From positions 4,094,501 through 4,158,500 of the forward strand of contig NC_088309.1 in assembly GCF_910592395.1 (NCBI RefSeq): 64,000 bases of DNA. The letters run 5' to 3'. Positions 1-14,100 of the stretch are shown here, piece by piece. The DNA comes from Lineus longissimus. Lineage: Eukaryota > Nemertea > Pilidiophora > Heteronemertea > Lineidae. The notes under the pieces were generated by a model that was not told the origin of the DNA, made no database searches, and saw nothing but the letters and a program-made list of their open reading frames with translations. Every line of letters starts with the position of its first letter. The stretch's first letter is position 1. The translations under genes were made by a program, and so were the position numbers.

Positions 1-3000
1 GCTTTGAAGACAAATAGGAATCAAGCTCCCTCCCCCTGCCGTCTTCTACTGAGTACTAATATTTTCATACTAAAATTCATCCTTGGTTCATTAATATCAG
101 TTGAATTTGCATTTTCATTTCTTTACTGTAATTTTAAGAAGTCAGCCGTGTGTTATCAACTTAGTTTTATTTTGACCATATTGGAACAATGGACCAATTG
201 GAGAAAAGTTATAGACCTTGATCATTCATGATGGAAATGTCATTCTTGCTGCTTGATTCTTGTTGTTGGTCGACAGTTGTCTGAAATTGCACAAAATCTA
301 ACCCTGCTTTTGGTGTAGAAGTAACTAGTGTTCCTGATGATTCCTGCTGCTCAGTAAAGGCTCACTTCTTAGAGATCAAAATTGACAGTTAATGTGTAAT
401 TTCCAATTATACTAAAACAAAAAAATGGTCCTGACTGTTCCTTCGTCCACTTCTTCTCTTACTTGGTAAGAAACATATCGACGAAAAAGAACTGGGCCTT
501 TACATCTGCACGTGTCTTTTCTCATTAGACAGGTAAACCTTCTCACCTTAAAAAAGGGTTCAATCCGATACTATATAGATAGAACTCTTGTCATCATTTG
601 CTCAGACAACCAAACATAGAATTACCCATTGCTGTTGTGTGGAGTTGGCAACAGATTTTATAGTGAAAATGTCTGAGTATCCATTAGAGCATTTTCTTGC
701 CCCGTTTCAAGTGTTTCAAGCATTTCACCCTCTGCTCTCATACATATCCTATACTCAAATGCAATTTTACCAGAAACTTTGAGGGGATTTTTTTTTTCAT
801 CTCAAGTAAAATTGTTGACTTTTCCGTTGTAGGTAAAACATACTGATAAGTTGTAATAGGTGAGGTGGTTTATGCTGTTTTAGCACCGAGCTCTATTGGT
901 TCAAGTATGGGCGAGAATGATTCTCTCGGAATGCCGCCTGGTCACAAAAGTTAGAGAAAGACATATTTGAACCTGTTTGAATGAGGTCTGAAGGTTTTAG
1001 TGAACGAATAGAAATCGAAATTGCGATGATACAGATTCTTGAGACATTCAAACAGGTTTCATGTGTTGCTTGCATAAAGCTTGAACATGTTGATTGAGCA
1101 GCAGAGAATATTGCTTGCTGGGGATGATCATTGTAGGACAATACGTTTTAGTGGCTGCCACAGAATGCTCAGCTCATTGGCTCATGCAACTGACTTTATA
1201 TTGTGTCTGATATTGAGAGTGATGATAATTTCCTGGAAAACTCTTCTGAGTGCATATCATTGCATGACGTCAAGATGCAACACTGCAACCTTCTTTTTTT
1301 CTTTTTTTTTTTAAAATTCTACCTGATAACAATAGTAGTAGCCTGCCTGTCTCCCCATTCCCACAGCTATGCTTTGTTGCATCCCGCATTGCATGCTGTG
1401 TGAGATAAGAGAGTCATCAGTTGTTGTCACTGTACACTGCATCGTGCTTTCCTTTCCTTGAGATTGAACTGTCATGAATTCGATGCAGTGAATCTGTCTA
1501 TGAAAGATCAGGCTTGGCTTCCTATGTGGTCGTGTTTACACCTGGGTGTTTGCCCCAGCTAGGGTTGGCAGTTGAATGCAGAATTGTTAAGCCTAACCTT
1601 TGCAAACTCACCTTTTGAGCCCAACATATTTTGTGATTGAAATACACAACACTAACAGCAGTGATGACCTTAAAAGGAGCCAGCCTCCATAATGTTGTCT
1701 ACCTTCTAATGGCATGTCTGTGCGCAAAAACACCTCCTTACACCAAAACTATGCCTCCGAAACCACACATCCCATTAGGCCCAGGACGAGAACTTACATG
1801 TAGCTTGGGTAAATTGATTGAGAACGGCCACAATAATGTATCTTGACACAATCATGAAAAGACAGAGGGATCTGATTCCATTCTTTGTGGCATTCCCGCA
1901 TTCTAATGTCTATCTTTCTCTTGATCTGTTTCAGTGTTTGGACATTGGACGGCCGATTGTGACGATGAGCAGACGTTCTGAGTAGAGGAGTAAACTCTAT
2001 TGAACATTATGTATTCACAACAGCCTCTGGAAATCAGCGAGGTAGAACTATTATCAGCTGTGACCACGTCTTCAATCAGAATGTTCACGGAATATTTCCC
2101 GATGATGTCCAAGTGCAACTCGGTCATGTGGAAAACCTTGATTAACAATTCAGATATAACGGAACGTCTCACATTGACAATATCAATGACACTGTCTCGT
2201 AAATTCTTTTAAAATCCAGTCTTCATTGGATTTGTGAACTGCCAGTGTAGCTCGCAGTTCTTGTGAGCTACCCATGTTAGCTTGCAGGTCGAATGCAGCT
2301 TGGGTCTATGCAAGATATGTGCGTTTAGCCCTTGTGAGCACTGAAGTAATGGTTAGATAGAGGACTGGTAACATTTCATTATGAACTACTGCCAGAAAAA
2401 AATTTTACTTTTAAACCTTTGGTTTTACTTATTATAGATATGGCTTTGAGATTCGAAGGAAATTTTCCACTTGATATCTTCCAGAATTTTCTATGAGATT
2501 CATTATACTTGGGTATTTGGATCTGATTTCTTATGTCTTCTTCAAGTTATGGATTACCTAACCTTTCCTGTTTGTCTTGCTCAAGTTTCTATTTCGTAAG
2601 ATTTATATTCTCCATGCTCATGCGTCATTATCTGTCCAGTTGTCTCGACGAGTCCTCACTGTATTTCCTCAACAAGTCAAAAACCAAGTGTTGGAACTCT
2701 TGCCCTCATGATAACTTACAAAAAGGAACACAAACTCTGGCAAATGGTTACCGTTTATGACAACAGTACACGGTCATTGTCTTTCAAGTTTAATAGTAGT
2801 TCAGCGTCTATGGTCCTGTGTGTGGCTTTTGTCAGTAAAGTCTGTCTATTGGGATTTCATGAAAATATCGTGGCGAATTTAAATATATGGTTGTTAGAGG
2901 GTCTCTGGCTTTGTGTGGTGCAGTGTTATGACTCACAGTTGTTCTATCAATTACACCAAGCCAGGGACTCTAAAAATGTAGGTTGATAATTAAGGTCATT

Positions 3001-4780
3001 TGTATTGCATGTGAACCAGTTACATGTTGTTTATGTCTATGAATGTGACTTCTCGTCTTCACTGTATGCAATGATTATGCATGTTGAGGAAACCTAACTT
3101 GGACCCCACGATACAGTTCAGAGCCTCTGATATGAATTTAGCCCAATTCACATTTGAACTGGACAAAGCAGTGCATGTGTGTACATGTCATGAGGTCAAT
3201 GCAGAATCCTCATGCTATGATCAATGCATAGAGGTTACAAGTCCTTGTCCCAGTTTGTGTATTTGTGATGTAAATTTTTCCATCTTTGCAATCATTTCAA
3301 TCATTTCAATGCATGCATCATTCTAACTTTCAACCGTATAGTCATATTCATTTTGAAAATATTTAAGGGGAGCGTCAGCTTGCTTGTATTTTTTCAATTT
3401 TATTGTATATTAGGGTCAGCATTACCCAAAATCTGCTTCTTATTGTAATTTTCTGTTCGAATCGCTGATAAAGAAGTACTTACCAGGCTAATTGAACTAC
3501 ATGTAATCGGTCGCTCCTTCAAATTGTCAGTGACTGCTAAGACAATAGTGTCGCCAATGTGACTGTTGCTATAAAAATGCCCTGGAAGCCCACTGCTCAC
3601 AAGTGACTAGTGATGACCAACAACAACTACTGGATGCAAATAGATTTGGCTCCAGTAGCTGTTGACCCAGTCGCTGTCTTTGATTAAGCCTCTGGTGTGG
3701 CATGGTTCAAAAAGCTGCTCTTGTCGTTCTTCAACTAGCCTGTAATAGTATAGTCTAACTCAAATTATCATCAGTTAATTTTAATGTATATAATTATTTA
3801 TTTATTTATTGTGCACCCTGCTGACATTGCTTTTAACACTAGGTCACTGCAGTAAATGCCAATTTCTTTGCGAGCATAAAGGTCTGTGCACTTCATCACC
3901 ATGTTCATTTGTCCTGGAGTTCCACAGGCGTGGGATGTACATAGGGATGCAGTTGAGTATTTGCCGAATTCCAATGCCTGTGGAAAACAGAAATTGATGA
4001 AGTGAAAATGGCCGTGTGTGAAGGCTGTCATTATCTCATCGAGGTAATGGTATTTGCAGTAGTTATGTTAGATTGTCATGGGTGTTGGGGGAGACCTGCC
4101 ACGTCACAACAATAGTAGAATGAATAGAATGCACATAACCTTAGCCCTTGGACTGAGTCAGTGCATGGGCTAATTGCACATCGCATGGCAGATCTCCTGT
4201 TATCGAGGTTTGGGGTTGAGGTTAATTCTTTTGATAGAATGATAGGATACTATGCTTAACTTGTAATTGTTCATGCTGAAGTAACTCAGTTTGGTTTTTG
4301 GAGTTTCAACACTTGACAGACATCGGTTGTTTTCAATGAAATTATAATATAAGGTGGATATATTGTTAAAGTATTTTTTCTTAGGAAGTAACTTTTCTAG
4401 TCTGGTATTGTTTTTGAGAGGAACTTGTTCAACCAATTTGGCTGTCTGTCACGGTACCTGATTCCCAACACCAAACTGATTGATAAATTGTTAGTTAGTG
4501 CCTTTAATGGATTGTAGACTTAGAAGGTGGTCAGTGCGTTGGCCACTCAACCTCATTATCACTGCTTTATTCCACTGCTAGACGAGCATTTGATACCATG
4601 TTGTACATATTGTATATTTGTATAAACTCAATGTGTTTATAGATGATCAACCTTTATGTGTCGCCGAGGTTCATATTTTCCTGTTATGTTGTGTAATGCC
4701 ATCATAATATGTATGTAAATCTGCTGACCACTTCATTTCATATTGTGGTGGGTCAAAATAAAGTGCTCATTTTGGTAGAA
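1..4780. other. No gene recognised; possible 3' end of an upstream + strand gene
   Basis: I found no conserved protein, splice-consistent exon chain or RNA gene in this stretch. The open frames are short, AT-rich and look random. An AATAAA at 4757-4762 is followed by TG-rich sequence (about 4766-4800), as at a cleavage and polyadenylation site. Part of this region could therefore be the 3' UTR of a + strand gene whose coding part lies before the window. That is inference only. Confidence 0.35.
4757..4762 (+). terminator. Candidate polyadenylation signal AATAAA
   Basis: AATAAA sits about 400 bases before the FAAH-like start codon and has TG-rich sequence downstream. It would end a transcript entering from the left edge of the window, but no coding exon of such a gene is visible here. 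Confidence 0.35.
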
Positions 4781-5164
4781 ATACATCTTGGTTTTGAGGT
4801 TTTCAATTAGTGCATTATGCCTCACTGGCAGATCTGTGGATTGATGGAATGCGTGTCTGACAGCCTTTGGAAAATAAGCATCTAGTTTGACGTGTCGCAC
4901 CCTTACCCATGACCTCGTTATCTTTAGCCTGTCGCGATGAAAATACTCAGTAAAGGCCATTACTACTGATCCCTGCCGTCCTGCGTGCGGATCTCCTGAC
5001 AGCGTTGTTATTGCCCTCGCCGAAGACGGATTATACAACGGCTGCAGCAGAATCGAGCAAACGACGACCACAACAGGGAAAAAATATCAGGAAAAAAGCT
5101 CCTGTTTTTCTCGGAAAAATACCGCTTTCTTCCCAAATTTATCGAAATCAATCGAAACGATAAG

Positions 5165-8100
5165 ATGAGCTTCATGACAGGGTTTCATGGGCCATATGAA
5201 GCATTCAAACAATGCAAGGATGTGTGCGTGGCGGCTGGTCCAAAGCGAGTATTCCGCAATGCTGCAATCGTTGTCTCCACCACTTTTACCGTTGTCAAGG
5301 TCGGGAAGAAAATTTACAAATGGTATAACTACTCCTACCTGCGCAAGCAGAAGCAAGAGGCCTGTCTGCTCTCCAAGCAGAGGTTACAGGAGAGGTTGAA
5401 GGAAGTTGAGGTAAATTAACTTTGCTTTCTTGCGTTTCTGTGTGCATAGTCATGATGATAGTCACTTATAGTCGGGACTCTTGTCGTGTTGTCCTAGATT
5501 GCATTATCCCTTTCGTCCTAGGTCTAGGACTAACAATTAACATACCAACATATATGGCCTAAGGCCTTTGACGGTAGGTAAATGTCCTTGCCTTACAAGT
5601 TAGGATGTAGACAATTTCTTGACCTAGATACAGCACTTTTTCTTCAGCAGCAGAAGTTCGAACTAGTGTTCAAACAGCTTTGAATTCCTATCACTGTCAA
5701 TTGCTGTCACAACCAGGATCAACAAGCCCAAGACTATAGAATACATGGCAGAAATAAGCCTAGGATGATAGCAAAACCATGGGGGAAATGGAGGGTGTGG
5801 CTAGTCACTGCTCAGGAGGCGAAATTTCATGCATGTATCTCCTGCCCTCCTCCCTGGAGTCATTCGAAAACATATTTTCTTTTGTTTGTTTCAGGATAGT
5901 TCAAGCTGGGATGAAATAGCTGACTTGTCTTCAACAGATCTGATCCACAAACTGCAGAAGAAGGAACTAAAAGCGGTAGATGTTCTCCGTGCATTCCAGT
6001 ACAAGGTGACTATAACTTCAAGACTGTGATCTTTTTATTGTGTATGGATGATTCTTTTAGGTGACAAGAGACTGATGAAAAATATATAAAACATATATAA
6101 AACTCCTTCTTTTGAATTGGAGTGTATCTTAATACCAATGCTGTTCTTTGATCTTATCTTTATTCATCGCACAGGTTCAATGCCTCAATTACTAGAATTA
6201 GGTCTACACCTAGGGCATAAAAAATCATTAAATAGTTTTTCATCACCGTTGGTCCCAATTTTGACCTCGTCCCAAAAATATTTATAGTTTATATTTTTGC
6301 AGGAAGTGTCTAGAGTTCAGCTCCAGACAGTGCCCTAGATCTGACAACCATGATTTATCTTGTTATTTAGGCCTGATACCTGTTTACAATAAGGCTTTTT
6401 ACACGGTGCTTGTTCGTCCAACAAGGTCAGTTGAAAAAGTGATGAAAAACTAAATATAAATTTTTTATGGCCTTACTTTTTGGCTCACCGTAGGGGAGTC
6501 TTTACAATACCGCAGTGTCCGTCGTCCGTCGTCGTCTGTCGTCGTCCGTCGTCGTCGTCGTATCCTGTTTCAAAAACAGTGGCACGTTTCTTAACCGCTA
6601 AGCCTATGAACTTGTAACTTTGTACACAGGACTCCCTTGGTCAGATGACCTGTGACACTAAATTTCGATCCGATCTGATTCTTAATTTGGCCACCAGGGG
6701 GCCGAATGTAGATATCTAAAAAGTGTGATATCTCGCTTATTAATGACTTGTTTGGAATGAAATTTTTGTGGTAGGTACTCATAGCAAGGATACATCATAT
6801 ATCATACGGGTTTTTAATTTGACCTACTTTTCAAGGTCACAGAGGTCAAATGGCGTAAATTGGCTGTTTCAGTGTAACTATGGCACGTTTCTCAACCGCC
6901 ACAGCTATGAACTTGAAACTTGGTACATATAACCCCCTATATCAGATAACCTCTTGTGCTGAATATCGGTCCGATCTGATTCTCAATTTGGCCACCAGGG
7001 GGTCGAATGTGGATATCTAAAAAGTGTGATATCTCGCTTATTGATGACTTGTTTTCGATAAAACTTTTGTGGTAGGTACTCATAGCAAGGATACATCATA
7101 TATCATATGGGTTTTTAATTTGACCTACTTGTCGAGGTCACAGAGGTCACAACGCAGACACAGATATGGCCGAAATTGCATGTTTTGTGTTTTTCGTGTT
7201 GTGGCAATCCAAAGGTCGTGAGTTCAAACCCCGGTCAGGGACGGCCAAAAATATTTTTTTATTTTATTATTTTTTATCTTTTCCCTTTTGTCTTTTCTGA
7301 CTTGTATCTTACATTTTCTTGATTTTTGGCTCACCGTAGGGGAGTCTTATGTAATACCGCAGTGTCCGTCGTCCGTCGTCCGTCGTCATATCCTATTTAA
7401 AAAACAGTGGCACGTTTCTTAACCGCTAGGGCTATGAACTTAAAACTTTGTACACAGCACCCCCTAGGTCAGGTGACCTCTGACACTAAATTTCGGTCCG
7501 ATCTGATTCTCAACTTGGCCACCAGGGGGCCAAATGTCGATATCTAAAAAGTGTGATATCTCGCTTATTAGTGACTTGTTTTCGATGAAACTTGTGTTGT
7601 AGGTACTCATAGCAAATATACATCTTATATCATACGGGTTTTTAATTTGACCTACTTTTCAAGTTCACAGAGGTCATATGGCGTAAATTGGCCGTTAGAG
7701 TGTAAACTATAGCACGTTTCTTAACCACTAAAGCTATGAACTTGAAACTTGGTACATATAACCCCCTATATCACATAGCCTCTGGTGCTGAATTTCAGTT
7801 TGATCTGATTCTCAACTTTGCCACCAGGGGGCCAAAAGTGGATATCTAAAAAGTGTGATATATCGCTTATAAGTGACTTGTTTTCGATAAAATTTTTATG
7901 GTAGGTACTCTTAGGAAGAATACATCACATGTCTTACGGGTTTTCAATTTGACCTACTTTTCAAGGTCACAGAGGTCATATGGCGTAAATTGGCCGTTGG
8001 AGTGTAAACTATGGCACGTTTCTTAACCAGTAAAGCTATGAACTTGAAACTTGGTGCATATAACCCCCTACATCAGATAACCTTTGATGCCGAATTTTGG

Positions 8101-11100
8101 CCTGATCTGATTCTTTATTCGGCCACCAGGGGGCCATAATGGAAAAAGGAAGAAGTGCAATATCTTGCTTATTTGAGTGAATTGTTTTCGATAAAATTTT
8201 TATGGCAGGGACTTCTAGCAAGGATACACCACATGTCCTACGATTTTTGGATTTGACCTCCTTTTCTAGGTCACAGAGGTCAAATGGCGTAAATTGGCCA
8301 TTAGAGTGTAACTATGGCACGTTTCTTAACTGCTGAAGCTATGAACTTGAAAGTTGGTACATGTAACCCCCTACATCAGATAATCTCTGACACCGAATTT
8401 TGGCCTCATCTGATTCTTGATTTGGCCACCAGGGGGTCAAAACTGAAAAAGTAGGACATGCAATATCTTGCTTATTAATGACTTTTTTTCGATGAATTTT
8501 TTATTGCAGGGACTCTTAGCAATCACACGATATTGATCTTGTTGATGTCATAGACAATTATTGGTTGGATCATAAACTTATATATACTGCCCTGTCTTAT
8601 TACTTGACATCAATACACATCTAAAAAAAGTCTTCATGCCTGATTGTGTTCACCATATTCACCTCTAAACTAAGCATGATCCTGCCTACTAAAAGATGTA
8701 TACGGTGAGCACAATGGCCCCTGGCAGTTTCATTTCTGTGACTATTAGTATTATGCTAAAAATCAAGATCCAATGCAGAGAGGCAGTACCAGTAATCCTA
8801 CATGTCACTCAGCCTTAGGTGAGCCTAATCTTCAGCATTTGTTATTCTCTTTACAGGCTCTTAAAGCTGACGAGGAATTGAACTGTGTTGTCGAACCAAT
8901 CTGGGAGGCGGAGGTAGGAAATATGTTTAAATAGTCACTTTTTATTGCACTCAATAAGGAGAATTGCCTTTGAACTGGAAGTTGGTCCACTGCTTAGTTC
9001 ACTCAACAAGTGAAGAGCACCACCCCGTGAGAGAAATCTGGTTAGTCATTCGTTTTAAGTAAATTCACATTTCAAGAGGTATATTTTGTAATTTTCAAGT
9101 GTTCTAGTGTTTTTGTTCATAAATCTGTAATTTTAGACATGCTCTCAAAATAGCTGAATTCCTCGAGGCGAATTGATATTTCAGGCACAAGCACTGGAGG
9201 AGGATTTGGAAGGAATCAAAGGCCCTCTGCATGGGGTTCCAGTCAGTCTTAAAGATACCTATGGAGTTACGGTCAGTATCGGCATTGCCCTCAACAAATA
9301 TTTCAGCCCTAATATTGTAGGTGATCAACCAAACCACTGAATTCCATCACCCTGAATGCAGCTGCCAGCTGTAAATGAAGCTTTACTTTACTTTATGCGT
9401 CATGAATTACAAATTAGCCCTTGGCATACAGATAAGTTGATTGAGTGACCAGCAGCCCTGTATCAATACAGCTATGGAATTCAATGCAAGTTTTCTGCCA
9501 GTGTGGATTATTTACCACAGTATGCCAAATGGATTTCCATCCTGCTACTTACACGAGGATAAGATTATCAGATTAACATTGGATTAAACTCAAATGAGTC
9601 ATGTTTGAAATGTTATGGTAAGAGTGTCTTTTTTTCAGCCAACTTTTGATATTTTCGCAACTTCCAAATGCCTTATTAAGTATGTTCCCCAGGAGCTGAT
9701 GGTGGATCACCTGAACATTCGTACACAAGCATCCTATCTCTATGTACCGCGACCCACTGTCAGCTCCTGGGAAATATGCTATAATTCAGGTCGTGATTTA
9801 CAATGTAAAACTTCCAATTCAGGGTTATGATGGCACAGTTGGTCTGGCAAGTCGAATCAACCAGCCTTTCCTTGAAGATGCCGTGGTGGTGAAAGTATTG
9901 AAGAAAGCAGGAGCTATCCCATTTGTCAAGACACCCTCTCCACCAGCCATGTACAGGTCAGTTTAATCGAAACAGGTCCTCATCTTTCTCTTGCTTGGAT
10001 GACCCGACCAAATTCAGATGTCCACAGGTTCAACTAATTTATGTATATAAGTGGGCTGTAGCCCCGAGGGCAGACATGAATCCTCACCTGTGTAGAATGT
10101 TGAAAGTGTTTCATATAGTTCACATTGTACTAATAGGAATGAAATGATTACAATTTTTCAGGATTTTATAAGATCATTCTCTCTTTTCCAGTTTTGAGAC
10201 GAGCAGTGCTCTGTATGGTCGGACATGCAATCCACACGACACAAGTCGTATTCCAGGTGGATCCTCTGGTGGTGAAGCTGCTCTGTTGGCAAGTCATGGG
10301 TCCATCATTGGTTTCGGGAGTGACCTCGGTGGAAGTATCAGGATACCGTCGGCCATGTGTGGCACCTACGGGCTGAAGCCAACGATTGGAAGAATTAGCA
10401 AGAAAGGAATGAGTCCTCTATGTAGGACTAACCAAATGGGTGAGTCATGAATGTGCCTACTTCTGTTTTTGCTTATTGTAAGCGTCGGTGACATGCCCCT
10501 GGGATAGGATGCGAGCTTGGCCAATTGGCTTCAGGACTCCATCTTTGACCAGGCAGAAGGAGTCCATCGACTCTGAGTGTCAGCTTCGATGGGGTCTTTT
10601 GCGTAATCACCGGTTTCCAGTTATCTGAAATGTCACACTTCGCGGCAGGGAAGCATTTTGAATGTCTCTCTTGTCTGTTTTAGTTGCCTCCAGTATTGGG
10701 CCAATGGCGAGGGATGTTGAAGGTCTTGTGTCTGTCATGAGGGCTCTGCTGGTTCCATACATGTATGAACTCGACCCCAACTCTGTGCCAATCCTCTTCC
10801 AAAATGAAGTCTATGAGAGCAAGCGACCACTTCGGATTGGTTACTACACGTATGATGGTTTTGTCCAGGCTGTTCCCGCCATGGTTCGTGGCGTGCTGAT
10901 GGCCAAGGCTGCTCTAGAGAAACAGGGACACACGGTAAGAGAACATGCTACCTTTTTGTGATGTTCTTGAGGTGCTTGAACTTTTGAGGTTACTCACACC
11001 TGATGTAAGAACACGACATAGGTAAATTACATTGTAACATTACCTATTCACCCGATCAGAGTGAAGCTATTAGAGCATATATATATAGGTCAAACTTTTC

Positions 11101-14100
11101 TGACTATGTGTAATGTGTTCCACAACAAAACAAAATAACAAAGTAACATTCTCAGTGTTGAGAGTGACAGTGCAGTGTACTTAAAGCAAAGATGCACACA
11201 GTACAGAGAGAGCAAAGGCACTGCACGCGCTTTATACATGTGTGGTATCATTGACTCATTTCAGCAGTCTAGCTACATTCCAACAGATTAACTTCTAACT
11301 TTTCATCTGAAAACTTGCCAAGTTTTGTTCAGTTTCAATCTAATGCAATTCCTCGTTGACGATTTTGAATTAGCAAAAGTTGAACCAGATCCTGCTAGTT
11401 TCTGACTGGTTGTATTCATTCTCCAGCTTGTTCCATGGAACCCCATAGACACACCTTATGCCTACAACAAGCTCTGGGTCGCAATGTTGTTTGGGGACCA
11501 TGGAGTTGGTCTCATGAAGGAACTGTAAGCAACAATGCAGTGGCTTGATAGTTGTGATGTTGCATGTTGCCGCGTTGTTTAACCATGCGGCGCTTGTTGG
11601 CTATAGTGTTGAATGCTGCCACAATGTTAAACAATGCGGTGCTTCAATGACTGAGGTGTTGAATGTCGTCACAATGTTTTACTTCATTCACGCAGAACAG
11701 CTTTTGATTTCTTTTCCTTCCTCAAGTCCGTACATATTCAGGGTTTTTGCCAGAAAATTCAACCAACCTCAAACTAGCTGGGCCATATCTGAGGGGTATG
11801 GTCATTGGCCATTTTACCCCATCCAACCGTATCTACATATGTATGCTTATCCATACAGCTTCAATCCCAGTGATGTTTCATCATTGAGTATATTGAGATG
11901 AAGGTATCCCATTCAACTACTTGACCAATGCTTTCACTCTTACCCTGAATTACCTTGAACTTATCCTTTTTGTGGCTCAAGTAGCTTCTGGCAAAGACCC
12001 TTCTACATGTACATGTACGCCTATGCTTTGTATTCTTAGCAGGGAAATTTTTCACCTGCAATTTTTGGGTTGTTTTGCTACCGGTGTCAGGATACAACAC
12101 CCTGCATCATTTGCTGCTTTTGCTTAATTCTGTCTAATATTTTTCAGACAGAAATCTTGTTTTCCCTTTCCTTGCTTCTCTGTCAGTAGTGGTAGTTAGA
12201 GTGTTGTGCATACTGTAGGCGCATGTTAGAGCTGGCTGTGAGGCATCCAATCATTGGCCAGTTGTATGTAAATCTAGGCCCAATGTGTGGACGCCTCTCT
12301 GCGAGCTTAAACCCCTGAGGATCACTCCTAAGGAAGGAGTACATTATGCATAGCCATGTCCATGAAGATTTTTAAAACCGCTTCTTCTGGAAGTCACCAA
12401 TTAGGAACAGCTTCAATCCTAACCCGAGATGAAGCAGTATACTTTTCTTGTACATTGTAGCGATTGTAGACCTCCTTTTTTCACGAGACTTACAATTATC
12501 AAGGAAGGGCTCACAAATACAACTCATTATCATTTGACGCCTATTCAGGGAATTTGAAATCTTAAAAGATTTGTTTGTGATTATAAACTGTAAACTGAGA
12601 ACTAAGTTCAATTGACTTGCTATGGAGTTTTACTATTCTGTTCTCTTATTTACAGAGAGGGTGATAAGCAAGACCCATGTATGGCCATGCTCTACTTTAT
12701 CTTGAAGACGAGTGAGAGGATCAGGAGGCCGCTGTGCCGTTTCATCGGTCTGTTTGTAAGTGCAATTTGATTTCTATGTAATAATAATAATAATAATAAT
12801 AATAATTAATTATATTAAAAGTGCTTTTGAATGAATATCATTTGCAAAGCACTGTACAATTTAAAAAACAACACATCGTAAAAGAGAAAATTGTACATAG
12901 AGATTAAAACATTCATAGAGATTAAAACATTTAGGTGCTGGTGTCGAAGTGTTCAATAAAAAGGTGAGTTTTAAGATGTTTTTTGAAGGCGCTGGTGCCA
13001 ATGTATATGTAACCAGTAGAATGGATTTCTTATAGTGTGAACGCCAGTAGTTAAACTGGGAAGTCAGAATGATTACCTCAATGATATACAATAACTAACA
13101 ATGGATGTATTGCATAATGTTTGATATCATATCGACATGTTTGATATGGCCATGATTTTAAATTCATCACCAAGTATTATGGTCATTCTAATTGTTCTTT
13201 CAGTCTCCTGGTGTCGCTCGCCTGCTTTCCGCTGGACTAGACTATGAGTAAGTCACATTTTTAACCTGTTTGGTCACACAACTTTGGAATTAACTCAAAG
13301 TCCTCCTGTGTTTCTCACATGGGTGGGCTCATACATTTGTGTCAGCAGGCCACGGATTTAGAAATCGTTTGAGCACCCATTGTAGAGCCATTTTGGCCTT
13401 GGGTACCGTGAAATGAGAAAGAAAGTTAAATTTCAATTCTCTCTCTTCTTCAAGATTGCTGAATCTATTGATAGTGCAACAGGCTTAACTGTTGATTTTC
13501 ACTTTGATCATGATGATTTTTCTGGGAATTATGCCACTGTAATTTCTACCTGTGAGTTGAAACTGCTGATTAAAACCTGCCATTGTATCCTTACATTAAT
13601 TCCACCTGCGGCATTTGTTCAAATGAGTTGTTTGGTTTTTTTTCAGGACTGTCTATGACTGGTTCCAGGGATGCAGAAAGCTTGAGGTGAGTGTCATATT
13701 GAAACTGGGTTTGAATATAAATTCGAATCCAGGCGCTATTGCATAGTAGCCAGTAGCGTTAACCACTGTGCTATGAGGCTCATACTTACCTTGTTGATTT
13801 ATTTTTGGTTGTGGCTGTGGCTATAAACCATGTCATCCACCCTGGGTCTGCGGCCCTTGATGTAGAGTTCAGGCTCTGTCAATGCACAGCTACATGGGTT
13901 GAAATGTATAATTGCGTACCTTGCATCATTATGTCATAGACCGTCTGGGGGCATTGTTGAATCATTGCATGTCATACTGAAGTCACTCCTGTGTTGCCTT
14001 TTCAGACATACCGAGAGGATGTTGCAGCGAGTTGGAAGCAGAACAAATTGGATGCTATCATCTGTCCAGGATTTACCATGACCGCTGTTCCTCCAGGACT

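Noticed and set aside
5087-5356. 89-codon minus-strand frame over the FAAH first exon
   Set aside because: It is the shadow of the well-supported FAAH exon on the plus strand.
6475-8530. CRISPR-like array or bacterial repeats
   Set aside because: Units are ~302 bases and similar over their whole length, with no short repeat and unique spacer pattern; the array lies in an intron of a eukaryotic gene.
13715-13782. Functional tRNA gene
   Set aside because: A- and B-box are present but acceptor and anticodon stems do not pair cleanly by eye.
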